From a virus: DNA of 64,000 nt. Both the position numbers and the translations under genes were made by a program. The notes under the pieces were generated by a model that saw only the letters and a program-made list of their open reading frames with translations, made no database searches and had not been told where the DNA came from. Every line of letters starts with the position of its first letter. The stretch's first letter is position 1. The DNA lies in IMG/VR virus record IMGVR_UViG_3300031707_000001, positions 62,001 to 126,000 of that record; one strand, 5' to 3'. This document shows positions 29,644 to 39,215 of this stretch, in pieces.

Positions 29644-30294
29644 ATGAAATTTGATAAGATGACAACTCGACAGTTGGACTACGTGGAAGGCTTCATTAAG
29701 AAGTGTGTTGCGCTGGGGGTGGACCCGGAAGTTGCAATAAAGAGTGCTGCTACCCCATACGATATCCCGGGTATGCCATGGGCAAACAATATGAGTGGCT
29801 CGTCTTCTTTGGAGACGGCACCAACATTTTCACAACAGCTGGGAAGAGGTTGGGGAAACGCAATGTCTTCATTGGGTAAAAGAATGGCCAAGCCGGATGT
29901 AAGCGGAAGCGTTGAAGGTTCTGGATGGGATCCACGTACCTGGGGAAGACGTTTGGGAAGAGGAATGTATAATTTATCCGAAGAGGGACGATTCCTGGAA
30001 GGTGCCAGAAATCCCACAGAACAGAAGAGCATGTTCAACATTGCTGGGCAGCAGGGTGCTGAATCTGGAACCCGGGCCGTAAGACAGATGTCAGATCTGG
30101 CAAGACGCCAGAAGGAATACGAGAGAACCACGGGCGGATTGTCCGGCCGTCAGTTCGTAAAAGGATCGCCCTATGCTCTTGGCCAGCCCAAGGCGCAATA
30201 TGGTGGCAAATTGCAACAGTACGAACCGCCAAAGAGAGTTGAACCGCCCAAGCTGCCATCCAAGCGTACGCCTGGGGCGCCTGTAGCGTTTTAA
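29644..30294 (+). CDS. Head-block protein with GFI/GVDPE motif
   Basis: 216 residues after AAGGAG. LDYVEGFIKKCVALGVDPEV at residues 10-29 is the best match to the motif consensus. The rest is Gly/Arg-rich and polar. Function unknown. Confidence 0.55.
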   Translation: MKFDKMTTRQLDYVEGFIKKCVALGVDPEVAIKSAATPYDIPGMPWANNMSGSSSLETAPTFSQQLGRGWGNAMSSLGKRMAKPDVSGSVEGSGWDPRTWGRRLGRGMYNLSEEGRFLEGARNPTEQKSMFNIAGQQGAESGTRAVRQMSDLARRQKEYERTTGGLSGRQFVKGSPYALGQPKAQYGGKLQQYEPPKRVEPPKLPSKRTPGAPVAF

Positions 30295-30308
30295 CCAAGG
30301 AGACACAA

Positions 30309-30827
30309 ATGAAGTTAGCAGAAATGAGCAATATGGACCTGGCCTACATCGAAGGATTCATTGAGAAGTGTGCTGCACACAAAGTGGATCCAGAACTGTT
30401 CTTGGAAGCATTGATGAGAAAATCGGCACAGGTTGAAGTACAGAAGCCTATGCCTGGTGGATCAGATACAGGACCCGCACAGTCTCCAGCCAAAGATCCG
30501 TCTACATACGTGCCATCTAACAAAGGTATTGGACGGAAAGTCAGCAAAGTTATAACGCTTCCCAAGTTGGGCGCCGCCGAGGAAGACGGACCTGATTATG
30601 AAGGTAGACGTCGGAAGACAATCGTAGGACTTGGTGCCGGACTTGGTGCAATTCCGGGAGGAATGGCGGGTGCTGCAGCAGGCGGCCGTCATCCTGGAAC
30701 TGGCGCACTTGTAGGTGCTGGAGTCGGAGCAGGATTGGGCGGAGGTGCAGCAATGATCTACAACGCAATCCGGAACTCTCTTGGATTCAGTGCTATGGGT
30801 ATGCCAGTCACAGAACAGAAGAAGTAA
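30309..30827 (+). CDS. Head-block protein with GFI motif and glycine zippers
   Basis: 172 residues after AAGGAG. LAYIEGFIEKCAAHKVDPEL at residues 11-30 is the motif. Two glycine-zipper segments lie in the C-terminal half (GLGAGLGAIPGGMAGAAAGG and VGAGVGAGLGGGAA), which could span a membrane. The layout, a tag-like N-terminus plus membrane-active tail, suits an ejected protein. Confidence 0.55.
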   Translation: MKLAEMSNMDLAYIEGFIEKCAAHKVDPELFLEALMRKSAQVEVQKPMPGGSDTGPAQSPAKDPSTYVPSNKGIGRKVSKVITLPKLGAAEEDGPDYEGRRRKTIVGLGAGLGAIPGGMAGAAAGGRHPGTGALVGAGVGAGLGGGAAMIYNAIRNSLGFSAMGMPVTEQKK

Positions 30828-30829
30828 CT

Positions 30830-31174
30830 ATGAACAAACCAGCATACATTTCATTGTTGACCCCCGAGGAACGTGCCGCATCTGTAAAGATGGGTGCTAT
30901 GCTGAAGTGCTCTGAACTAGGCATCAAGCAATCGGCCGTATCAGACGTAATCAATCCCACTAATGCTATGAAAGCCGTGGCTGTTGCCAGTTTGCTTACT
31001 GGCGTGCCCTTGGGCGTTGCCGCTCACATTATCGGGCGTCGGCTTACCGGTGTTGAGAATCGTGAGAAAGAGATGCAAGAGAAAATCAAATACTATCGAA
31101 ATGCAACACGTGGCCTGGAGACGGGTTTGGAAGCACCGGCCCGAGAAGATACGACTGAGAGCAGCGCTACGTAG
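30830..31174 (+). CDS. Small head-block protein with one hydrophobic segment
   Basis: 114 residues, two bases after the previous stop. MGAMLKCSELGIKQSAVSD near residue 22 may be a degenerate form of the GFI motif. AVAVASLLTGVPLGVAAHII near residue 48 is a likely membrane helix. A short charged helix follows. Confidence 0.5.
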   Translation: MNKPAYISLLTPEERAASVKMGAMLKCSELGIKQSAVSDVINPTNAMKAVAVASLLTGVPLGVAAHIIGRRLTGVENREKEMQEKIKYYRNATRGLETGLEAPAREDTTESSAT

Positions 31175-31197
31175 TTCCGAACACGAAGAGGTGAACC

Positions 31198-31563
31198 ATG
31201 CTCGCAGGAATGGGCGGTCCGTCAATGTTCGAAAACCTTATGCCGAATCTCGAACCTACGGCAAAGGACATGGAAGACCAGGCGAAAGAGATTCAGTATC
31301 AGCGTACGATAAAGCTGACTGGCGCATACGTAAAGACGTACGACACTGGTAACGCAGACGAGGCCAAGAAATATGCCAAACTTCTGGAGGAAATATTTCA
31401 TGGTATTCAGGCTCGCACCCATGTTATCATTCATAATGATAGACAGTTTGTAAGCACCGACGGGAATCCTCGATGGATTGCCCACATCGAATGGTTGGAA
31501 TTTGAACTGAAGGTAAAGCCAAACCCAGCGGTTGGCAAAGCCAAGGAGAATAGCGATGTATAA
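31198..31563 (+). CDS. Hypothetical head-block protein
   Basis: 121 residues. It contains GNADEAKKYAKLLEEIFHGI and a beta-rich segment around THVIIHNDRQFV. No family is recognised. It overlaps the next gene by eight bases. Confidence 0.55.
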   Translation: MLAGMGGPSMFENLMPNLEPTAKDMEDQAKEIQYQRTIKLTGAYVKTYDTGNADEAKKYAKLLEEIFHGIQARTHVIIHNDRQFVSTDGNPRWIAHIEWLEFELKVKPNPAVGKAKENSDV

Positions 31564-32992
31564 GCAGTCTGTAGATTGGCCAACTGTGGGACGTTATGCT
31601 ACTGGCGGACTGGTGACAGGAGCTGGTACGGCAGCATTGTTGAATCTCATGCGTTACATCCACGAGATGTATAGGGAAAAGAAGGAGCAAGAGGTTCCTG
31701 CAGAAACCAGTGAGAATACGATCGTCGTAAATTTACCAAGGAAGGTTGCCGAAATTAACCCGAGCAAGACGACTACAATGACCAAGACGCTTACCGGGCT
31801 GGGAAAACCTGCAATGCAGCCACGCCGCCACTCAGGTCAGCTGGGACCCAGTACAGTTTCGAATACAAACAGTGCTATGAAGCTGGCAGCTGGATGGCCC
31901 ACACTCACGTTGTCGGCTGTTGCTGCGCTTGGCGGTGGTACATTGGGCGCCATGCTGGTCAATAAGATCTATCAGAATCGTCGCATGAGTCAATTGGAAG
32001 ATGAACTGAATGCAACACAACAGCAATACCTGTCCAGCCTGCCAATGAAAGGTGCTGAGTTCCTGGGAGGTATGTTCGATCTTCCCGCAAAGATGGCTGA
32101 CAGCGATGGTAGTGTATTCGGCTTTGTAAACTATCCGTTGGCAACTATGGCCTTATTGGGTCTGCTGGGAACAGGTGGATCAGCCTACATCACCAAGCGT
32201 GTGCTGGATGAGAAACTGCGTGCGGCTTCGGAAGAGGGTTTGGAACTGCCTAAGGTCAAGCGTATTGTATTTCGATCACAACCGGGGACTGAACCGGCTA
32301 AGCAGGCTTCGGCCGAAGACATTGAGTGCGTAAAAGCAGCTGTAGGCGTCATGTTGGACCGGCTGGACAGTACGACAAAAGTACTGAATATGCCCTATGT
32401 CAAATTGGCTATGGACAAGGCCAATACCAGCGCCATGATGCTGATGAAGGAGGCTAGCGATATTGATACGCTGATGGCACACCTGCAAAGCAATCCAGAA
32501 CTGCGCAAGATGATCATACGTGCGGGTATGGAATCGCATCCTATGCTTAAGCATTTCAAGTGGGCATATGGTCTTCCTGGGGTTCAGGGAATGGCTGACA
32601 AGGCGCTCTACGGTCGTGTTGGACAGGCACTCAATCCTCAAATGCAGAACAGTGCTAGAGCTATTGGTGGCAGCGAAGGCCATACCAACATGGCGGAAGC
32701 CCGGGCAGAGGGCAGTGAGAAGCAGGCCGACCTGGCTGGCAGTGCATTGGCAGGCATGGTGGGTTCAGCCATCTCCGGTCAGAATGCCCGCAAGGAACTG
32801 GTCAGTGCTTTAGCTGAAGCTGAAAAGTCCATTGAAACAGAACGTCAGCGAAAGAAGAGACTTCCGCCGGCGGAAACTGCCGCACAAGTACAACTTGAAG
32901 CCAAAGATCCTGCCGCACAGGCTTACCTGGATGCCAACAAGCAGAAGGTGATGAAGGTCCTCCAAGGTCTGGCAGCTGCCGGCAAGATATAG
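31556..32992 (+). CDS. Membrane-segment-rich probable internal virion protein
   Basis: 478 residues from ATG 31556 after AAGGAG. There are at least three hydrophobic segments: GGLVTGAGTAALLNLM, LTLSAVAALGGGTLGAMLV, and NYPLATMALLGLLGTGGSAY. A further GSALAGMVGSAISG lies near residue 400. The middle is helical. It lies directly before the RNA polymerase gene with only nine bases between. A role as an ejected, envelope-crossing protein that accompanies the polymerase is inference. Confidence 0.55.
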   Translation: MYKQSVDWPTVGRYATGGLVTGAGTAALLNLMRYIHEMYREKKEQEVPAETSENTIVVNLPRKVAEINPSKTTTMTKTLTGLGKPAMQPRRHSGQLGPSTVSNTNSAMKLAAGWPTLTLSAVAALGGGTLGAMLVNKIYQNRRMSQLEDELNATQQQYLSSLPMKGAEFLGGMFDLPAKMADSDGSVFGFVNYPLATMALLGLLGTGGSAYITKRVLDEKLRAASEEGLELPKVKRIVFRSQPGTEPAKQASAEDIECVKAAVGVMLDRLDSTTKVLNMPYVKLAMDKANTSAMMLMKEASDIDTLMAHLQSNPELRKMIIRAGMESHPMLKHFKWAYGLPGVQGMADKALYGRVGQALNPQMQNSARAIGGSEGHTNMAEARAEGSEKQADLAGSALAGMVGSAISGQNARKELVSALAEAEKSIETERQRKKRLPPAETAAQVQLEAKDPAAQAYLDANKQKVMKVLQGLAAAGKI

Positions 32993-33001
32993 GGAGGATC
33001 C

Positions 33002-36000
33002 ATGCCTCAGCTTCCGGAAAATCTCCGTGAGTTCGACGATACGGATAAGACCAGGGAACTCATTTACTCCAACGTAATGGATTCGCTGCAGAAGCGTTTT
33101 CCTATTGAGGACAACGAGTATCGTTTGGAACTATCCGGCCTGAAGTATTCTGGTCCTCAGCACTTTTCCCTTGACCAACAGAAACAAGCCCTGATGAAGG
33201 ATCGGCACTTGCACACTCCGATTACAGGGAAGTGGCGCTTGATGGACAAGGCCAACAATGCTGTACTTGGCGAGAAGGAAGACGTTGTAATGAACGTCCC
33301 GTACTACACGCCACGGGGAACATTCATCTTCAATGGCAACGAGTACAGTACAGTCAATCAGTCCCGTTTGAAGCCTGGTGCCTATACTCGTAAGCGTAAG
33401 ACGGGCGAAGTGGAAACGCAATTCAACGTACGGCCTGGGACCGGCCGGCCGTTCCATTTGCGTCTGGAACCAGAAACGGGTATCTTCCGCATCAGCGTTG
33501 AACAATCGAACATTCCTCTCTATACCCTGTTGAATACACTGGGCGTATCTGATAAGGAACTCATGCAGGCATGGGGTCCAGAGATGCTTGAAGCCAATAT
33601 CAAGAAGCAAGATAAGCGGGCCCTTCCAAAGATGTACGAACGTTTTTCGGGGTATAAGTACGATCCCAATGCCCGGGAAGACCAGATGAAGCAGTACATC
33701 AACGAGGCTTTGGCAAAGTTTGAATTGGACCCGGACGTCATGGCTCGTACGCTTGGCATTCGTGACACGAAGAACGTTACGCCACAGGCTCTTATTAGAG
33801 CCACGCAGAAGATGTTGAATGTATCCAAAGGCACAGAGGAGCCAGACGATCGTGATGCTCCAATGTACAGCAACATCTACAGCGTTGAAGATTTACTTCA
33901 GGAGCGCATAGACAAGGATGCCGGAAGACTGGCCAAGACATTACTGTATAAAGCACGTCGTACAAAGAACTTAGACCATGTACGTCGTGGGGCACTAGAT
34001 CCATACATCATGGGACAGAACGGGTTCCTTCTGGCCTCTCGATTGACAATGCCGTTGGAAGAAACCAATCCGCTGCATACGCTGGAGCAATCCGCCCGCA
34101 TTACCAAGTTGGGACAGGGCGGTATAAGCTCTGCCGAATCCATTACTGATGCAGCCCGGGACGTGAACAATGGGCAGTTTGGATTCGTTGACCCGATCAC
34201 TGGACCAGAGCACATCAACGTGGGTATTGACGTGCGTGCCGCTTACAAGAGTTTCAAGGGCAAAGACAAACAGATCTATGGGGAGTTCAGACATCCTGGA
34301 AGCGGAAAGATGTTCTACCTAAGACCTGAAGACGTAGCAGACAAAGCCGTGGCGTTTCCTGGCGAAATGAAGAAGCCAGGAGATACGGCTGTCGTTATGC
34401 AAAACGGGAAAATCAAACGAGTTGCGAAGCCAGAGGTTGACTTTGAGGTTCCATCCTTTGGTCACATGATGTCTTCGCATACGAACATGAATCCTATGCC
34501 AACAGCCGTCCTTCCTGGTCGGCAATTCTATGGCGCAAAATTCTGGAGTCAGTATCTGCCTATGGTAGACGGGGAAACCCCGTTGGTGGATTCTTTAACG
34601 CCAGAAGGCAAACAGACATTCGGTGAATACTACGGACGTAAGGTAGGAGCGCTGAATTCGAAGGTTGCGGGAACTGTAGCGAAAATCACAGATAACAGCA
34701 TTACCGTTGTTGGTGATGATGGTCAAAAACACGTTACTGAATTGGTGAAGGACTTCCCGTTTAACCGACTGACCGGGATCAGTTATTTCCCGGCCGTGAA
34801 GCCTGGAGACAGGGTGAATGTAGGTGATATGGTAGCTCACTCCAACTTCACGGACTCCAAGACGGGAGGGATTAACATGGGCCGCAACCTGAAGACCCTG
34901 ATGATGCCGGCCCGAGGTATGTCTTACGAAGATGCATATGTTATCAGCGAATCGGCCTCAAAGAAAATGACAACGGAGCGACTATATGGATTCGACCAGG
35001 AAAGCAGACAGGGCGTCGATATTGGAAAGAACAAGTTCATTTCAACCTTTGCCCAGAAATTCACCAAGGACCAGGTGTCCAACATTGACGACGAAGGCGT
35101 GGTCAAGCCCGGCACCGTTGTCAGCAAGGGCGATCCTCTCATCCTCGCTGTTGGACCTAAACTCCTTACCTCCGCCGACGCACAACTGGGCAAGCTGCAT
35201 AAAGTGCTGCGAAACGCCTTTACCGACAAATCCGTGATATGGGAATCCAACTATCCTGGTACAGTTACAGATGTGGCTATGACCGGGCATGGTGCCCGTG
35301 TGAACGTAAAGAGCATTCCGCCCGTTCAAGTCGGCGACAAGTTGTCCACACGGTTTGGACTGAAGGGTGTGGTTGGCCGTATTCTACCGGACGATCAGAT
35401 GCCCCGGGATCTGGTAACCAATGACCCCTATGATATGCTGCTCAATCCTATGGGCGTGCTGTCCCGTGTGGCGCCAAATCAGATCATTGAAATGAATCTG
35501 GCCAAGATTGCCAAGAAGACCGGCCAGCCTATTCGTTTACCCCAGGAGCCTCCTCCAGAAGGTTGGGCTGCTTGGGCCAAGAAGCAAATGGATGCAGCTG
35601 GCATCAAGGAAGACAATGACATCTTCGATCCAGTTACGGGAAAGACCATTAAGGGCGTATCAGATGGGTTTGTGTATACAGCGGCATTCCACCACTTGGC
35701 GGAAAAGAAGCTGTCTGCCCGTGGAGAGTCGGGTGCCTATACAATCGACGAACAGCCAGCCAAGGGTGGATTCGAAGGCGCCAAGCGATTCAGCCAGATG
35801 GACGTGAATGCTACGCTGGCACACGGTGCGCCCGAAGTCATTCGGGACGTACAGTTGATTCGTGGTACCAAGAATGAAGAGTTCTGGAAGGCCCTGAAGT
35901 TGGGCCGGCCACTACCCGAACCAACAGTTCCTTTTATCTATGACAAGTTCCTCAATACGCTTCGAGCAGGTGGCGTCAACGTGCAGGAAAAGGGGGACAT

Positions 36001-37393
36001 AGTATCGCTCATGCCTATGACCGATGCTGACGTAGATAGCTTGTCTAAAGGCAAACTGGAGAGCAAGCGTCCATTCGATATGGTAACGCCTGACTTTGAA
36101 CCTATACCTGGTGGGCTGTTCGACATGGGCAAGACAGGTGGCATGAACGGCAATCGCTGGACCCATATCGATCTTGTTGAACCTTTGCCCAACCCTGTGA
36201 TGGAGGAGCCTATTCGCCGAATACTTGGCTTGAAGGTACAGGAACTCAGGGATGTAGTTTCCGGCAAAGCATCCATCAATGGCTTGGCCGGTGGACGTGG
36301 ACTGCAGGAAGCCCTAAAGAATATAGACATTGATGCTGCCATTGAAGAGCACAAGGACAAGGTCAAGTCGCTGCGTGGATCCAACCGTGACAATTCCGTA
36401 AAGGTATTGGGATATTTGTCAGCAGCGAAGAAGCAGGGTGTGCATCCTTCAGCCTGGATGATCACCAAGGTACCCGTACTTCCACCTAAGTTTCGACCCG
36501 TATCACGTATGGGCGACGTTGCATTGATTACCGATCTAAATGAGCTATATGCCTCAGTCATGGAAGTAAACAATAACATCCGTGACATGCGCAAGGTATT
36601 GCCGGAGAGTGAGACAGCAGAACAGAAAGAGTTGCTATATGATGCAGTCTCGGCCGCATTTGGTTTGGGCGATCCCATTACTACAGAAGGTAAGTCCAAG
36701 CGTTTGAAGGGCGCCATTCGTCAGATTATTGGGGCCAGCCCAAAGTCTGGAATGTTCCAATCCCGGGTTATCTCTAAGACTGTAAGCGATGTAGGGCGTG
36801 GCGTAGTAACGCCCGATCCTAATCTGGATATGGACAGCATTGGCATTCCAGAGGATTCAGCGTGGAGTCTCTATAAAGACTTTGTAATGCGCCGACTGGT
36901 ACGTCGGGGTTATCCGTCCGTACGATCGTTGGAACTGATTGAGAAGAAAGATCCAGTTGCCAAGGAAATGTTGGAAGCTGAAATGGCTAGCCGGCCTGTA
37001 TTGGTGGACCGGGCCCCAACGTGGCACAAGTTCAATCTGTTGGCTATGTATCCACACATTTCGGACGGCAATACTATCCGTGTATCGCCACTGGTGACCA
37101 AGGGATTCAACATGGACTTCGACGGCGACCAGGCCAACTTCCACGTTCCCGTGAGCGATAAAGCTGTTGAACAAGCCAAGAACAAAATGCTACCATCACG
37201 CAATTTGTTCAGCTTGACCGATTTGAAATCGGTACGTCACTCTCCATCCATGGAGATGACATTGGGTCTATATTGGCTGACCCGGGAAAAGACAGGTAAG
37301 GCACCGTTGCGGTTTGCTTCGCTTACAGATGCTAAGAAAGCATACCACGAAGGCAAGATTGGGTTGAACGATCCGATCACAATAGGAGCATAA
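33002..37393 (+). CDS. RNA polymerase: beta fused to the N-terminal half of beta-prime
   Basis: 1463 residues after AGGGAGG. Beta features: PYYTPRGTFIFNGNEYSTVN near residue 99 (the GTFxINGxE region), GMSYEDAYVISES near 640, and GDKLSTRFGLKGVVG near 778 with both active-centre lysines. LNPMGVLSRVAPNQIIE follows. Near residue 1024 the beta-prime part begins (PGGLFDMGKTGG, then HIDLVEPLPNPVM), without the N-terminal zinc domain. KVPVLPPKFRPV and the catalytic NMDFDGDQA near residue 1370 are intact. The protein ends in the region corresponding to just before the TTVGRALL segment of bacterial beta-prime. No alpha, omega or sigma gene is in the window. It is likely active together with the product at 39746. 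Confidence 0.93.
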   Translation: MPQLPENLREFDDTDKTRELIYSNVMDSLQKRFPIEDNEYRLELSGLKYSGPQHFSLDQQKQALMKDRHLHTPITGKWRLMDKANNAVLGEKEDVVMNVPYYTPRGTFIFNGNEYSTVNQSRLKPGAYTRKRKTGEVETQFNVRPGTGRPFHLRLEPETGIFRISVEQSNIPLYTLLNTLGVSDKELMQAWGPEMLEANIKKQDKRALPKMYERFSGYKYDPNAREDQMKQYINEALAKFELDPDVMARTLGIRDTKNVTPQALIRATQKMLNVSKGTEEPDDRDAPMYSNIYSVEDLLQERIDKDAGRLAKTLLYKARRTKNLDHVRRGALDPYIMGQNGFLLASRLTMPLEETNPLHTLEQSARITKLGQGGISSAESITDAARDVNNGQFGFVDPITGPEHINVGIDVRAAYKSFKGKDKQIYGEFRHPGSGKMFYLRPEDVADKAVAFPGEMKKPGDTAVVMQNGKIKRVAKPEVDFEVPSFGHMMSSHTNMNPMPTAVLPGRQFYGAKFWSQYLPMVDGETPLVDSLTPEGKQTFGEYYGRKVGALNSKVAGTVAKITDNSITVVGDDGQKHVTELVKDFPFNRLTGISYFPAVKPGDRVNVGDMVAHSNFTDSKTGGINMGRNLKTLMMPARGMSYEDAYVISESASKKMTTERLYGFDQESRQGVDIGKNKFISTFAQKFTKDQVSNIDDEGVVKPGTVVSKGDPLILAVGPKLLTSADAQLGKLHKVLRNAFTDKSVIWESNYPGTVTDVAMTGHGARVNVKSIPPVQVGDKLSTRFGLKGVVGRILPDDQMPRDLVTNDPYDMLLNPMGVLSRVAPNQIIEMNLAKIAKKTGQPIRLPQEPPPEGWAAWAKKQMDAAGIKEDNDIFDPVTGKTIKGVSDGFVYTAAFHHLAEKKLSARGESGAYTIDEQPAKGGFEGAKRFSQMDVNATLAHGAPEVIRDVQLIRGTKNEEFWKALKLGRPLPEPTVPFIYDKFLNTLRAGGVNVQEKGDIVSLMPMTDADVDSLSKGKLESKRPFDMVTPDFEPIPGGLFDMGKTGGMNGNRWTHIDLVEPLPNPVMEEPIRRILGLKVQELRDVVSGKASINGLAGGRGLQEALKNIDIDAAIEEHKDKVKSLRGSNRDNSVKVLGYLSAAKKQGVHPSAWMITKVPVLPPKFRPVSRMGDVALITDLNELYASVMEVNNNIRDMRKVLPESETAEQKELLYDAVSAAFGLGDPITTEGKSKRLKGAIRQIIGASPKSGMFQSRVISKTVSDVGRGVVTPDPNLDMDSIGIPEDSAWSLYKDFVMRRLVRRGYPSVRSLELIEKKDPVAKEMLEAEMASRPVLVDRAPTWHKFNLLAMYPHISDGNTIRVSPLVTKGFNMDFDGDQANFHVPVSDKAVEQAKNKMLPSRNLFSLTDLKSVRHSPSMEMTLGLYWLTREKTGKAPLRFASLTDAKKAYHEGKIGLNDPITIGA

Positions 37394-37394
37394 C

Positions 37395-37610
37395 ATGACG
37401 GTAAAGCAAGCATACTTGTGTGGGTTTATTGAGAAACTGGCTGCTCCCCTGCTTGGCCTGGGATCATCTGATCCCCGGTTGATAAAGCAGATTGCAGATC
37501 AGCTACGTACGCTTATGCGAACCAACCCGATTGTTCCTCGTCCGGCATTACATCCAGCATACGCACAATTGGAGAACAAATACAGACCCGTCAAACTTTC
37601 GGACAGGTAA
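37395..37610 (+). CDS. Small protein with GFIEK motif, between the polymerase halves
   Basis: 71 residues, starting two bases after the polymerase stop. AYLCGFIEKLAAPLLGLGSS at residues 6-25 is a variant of the recurrent motif. The rest is Arg/Pro-rich. Its presence here suggests that the polymerase genes belong to the same virion module. Confidence 0.55.
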   Translation: MTVKQAYLCGFIEKLAAPLLGLGSSDPRLIKQIADQLRTLMRTNPIVPRPALHPAYAQLENKYRPVKLSDR

Positions 37611-38057
37611 GTGAAATTCATAACTACGAACATGTGCACGGCCCGGCAGTACTGCCTGGTGTGCCGGCAGAAAGACGAAGGACGTGAATGGCGGACGCTG
37701 ATAGGTCGCATTTACGAAACGGAAGGTATTGACTTTCCTTGTCCAAATGGAATGCCGTGGATTGAACAAGGACAGACATTCGATCCGTTTGCCGTCGAGG
37801 TAAAGCCCCAGATTCAGTTGCCGATGGACTACGGAAACCTGGGTGACCTGGTTAGAAAACACGCAATCGAACTGAAAAAGCTGTTGCCTGATAGCCGGCT
37901 GAATGTAGCTTTGGATGAAGTCATAGCCTCCGAGAATAGTGGTACCTGTACCGGTTGCGTGAGGGGAAAGATGTTGCGGAAACTAGGTGAATTCGTGCGG
38001 ACGTTGCCTGAAGAAGAGAAGTTGGTTATCAGCAAGATAGTTGCCTATAAACCATAA
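37611..38057 (+). CDS. Hypothetical Cys-containing protein
   Basis: 148 residues from GTG 37611, immediately after the previous stop. It has Cys pairs (CLVC near residue 15, CTGC near 113) and a C-terminal helical part (LRKLGEFVRTLPEEEKLVIS). It has no known family. The next start overlaps the stop (TAATG). Confidence 0.5.
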   Translation: MKFITTNMCTARQYCLVCRQKDEGREWRTLIGRIYETEGIDFPCPNGMPWIEQGQTFDPFAVEVKPQIQLPMDYGNLGDLVRKHAIELKKLLPDSRLNVALDEVIASENSGTCTGCVRGKMLRKLGEFVRTLPEEEKLVISKIVAYKP

Positions 38058-38305
38058 TGAGGCATACAATGTGTAAGTGTGGCGTAAACAAGCTGTGCTT
38101 GGTGCCGATAGATGCCCGGGATTCACATATTAAGCTTGCGTATTGGACACTAAAGGGTATAGATGCCTGCATAGCCGATAAGGTGAATGCATTGAACAGA
38201 GCAGGCAAGCTTACACGGTGTTCCTGTTGTGGGCACGGAAAGGTATCCGGAAGTATAATGCTGCACGACAACACGGTCATCTCAACAGGTATGGCTAAAG
38301 TTTAG
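38057..38305 (+). CDS. Small Cys-rich hypothetical protein
   Basis: 82 residues from ATG 38057, with 38069 as an alternative. CKCGVNKLC near residue 6 and CSCCGHGKVSG near residue 55 suggest a zinc site. Function unknown. Confidence 0.5.
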   Translation: MRHTMCKCGVNKLCLVPIDARDSHIKLAYWTLKGIDACIADKVNALNRAGKLTRCSCCGHGKVSGSIMLHDNTVISTGMAKV

Positions 38306-38337
38306 CCTTGTAGCTGAATATACGTTTGAAGTATAGT
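38293..38337 (+). promoter_or_regulatory. Palindrome and possible promoter
   Basis: GGCTAAA-G-TTTAGCC (38293-38307) is a perfect inverted repeat overlapping the end of the previous gene. TTGTAG (38308-38313), an 18-bp spacer and TATAGT (38332-38337) could be a promoter for the gene at 38361. Confidence 0.35.
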
Positions 38338-38360
38338 ATTGTTGAAAAAGGAGAAGCTGA

Positions 38361-38945
38361 ATGAATAATGTAAATCGTTTGGACCGAACTCTGCTGGAAG
38401 AAGTCAAGAAAGCTTTTGTATCTATGCCTGGCGGTGCTGATCCCTCCATGGGTGCTGGACCTGTAGCTGGTGGCGGAATGCTTACCCAGGCACAAGCTTC
38501 TCCAATGGGCGGAACTCCGCCTATGGATCCTTCCATGATGGGTGGTGCTGGCGGCGGTGGGGCACCTATGGACCCCTCAATGGCCGGCGGTGGAGCACCT
38601 ATGGATCCTTCCATGATGGGTGGCGCTGGTGGACCTCCACCTGATGCTGGTGGTGGAATGCCTCCTCCAGATGCAGGAGCTATGCCGCCTGATGCAGGCG
38701 CAATGCCTCCTCCTCAAAGTCAGATCACAATGTCTGTTCCTGATCTCATTAGTTTGATACAAGCTCTGGGCCCGGCCGGAGCCAAAGCGAAAACACCCAA
38801 AGCCGAAGGCGGAGGCGCTGCCCCAGCCGCTGGTGGCGGTAATACATCAGGACTTGAAGCCAAGATCGATCAGTTGACTCAGATGTTGGCTGGACTTGGC
38901 GGACCTGCTGCTGGTGGATCTGCTGGTGGTGCTCCGGCACAATAA
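38361..38945 (+). CDS. Low-complexity Gly/Pro/Met/Ala-rich protein
   Basis: 194 residues after AAAGGAG. Imperfect repeats of the MDPSMMGGAGG type and PPPDAGAMPP blocks fill residues about 24-115. A helix ISLIQALGPAGAKAK and a C-terminal coiled helix LEAKIDQLTQMLAGLGG follow. It is probably a flexible virion or scaffold-like protein. Function unknown. Confidence 0.55.
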   Translation: MNNVNRLDRTLLEEVKKAFVSMPGGADPSMGAGPVAGGGMLTQAQASPMGGTPPMDPSMMGGAGGGGAPMDPSMAGGGAPMDPSMMGGAGGPPPDAGGGMPPPDAGAMPPDAGAMPPPQSQITMSVPDLISLIQALGPAGAKAKTPKAEGGGAAPAAGGGNTSGLEAKIDQLTQMLAGLGGPAAGGSAGGAPAQ

Positions 38946-39205
38946 TGTCCGAACTAGGAAAAAGCCGAATAGTCGTTCGTGGGTCGAATATTCTCAAGCC
39001 GCCGTTGTTAGAGACTTCGGATGCCAGCATCATAGAATTCTACGACGGCTACAACGAATTGATGGCACTATTGGTGCGGGTGCTTTCAACTAATGCTTGG
39101 GGATTGGTAACCAAGAACGATCCAGACTGGAACGAAACCAAGATCCGTTACGGCTACATGAACGTATCGAAACCCTTTGGTGAAGTTATACGCACAGGAC
39201 TGTGA
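38945..39205 (+). CDS. Hypothetical protein
   Basis: 86 residues, start overlapping the previous stop (TAATG). It contains IIEFYDGYNELMALLVRVLS and WNETKIRYGY. It has no motif that I recognise. Confidence 0.55.
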   Translation: MSELGKSRIVVRGSNILKPPLLETSDASIIEFYDGYNELMALLVRVLSTNAWGLVTKNDPDWNETKIRYGYMNVSKPFGEVIRTGL

Positions 39206-39215
39206 GGTAATACTT

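Noticed and set aside
35938-36717. 259-codon minus-strand frame opposite the RNA polymerase gene
   Set aside because: Shadow of a strongly conserved coding region on the other strand.
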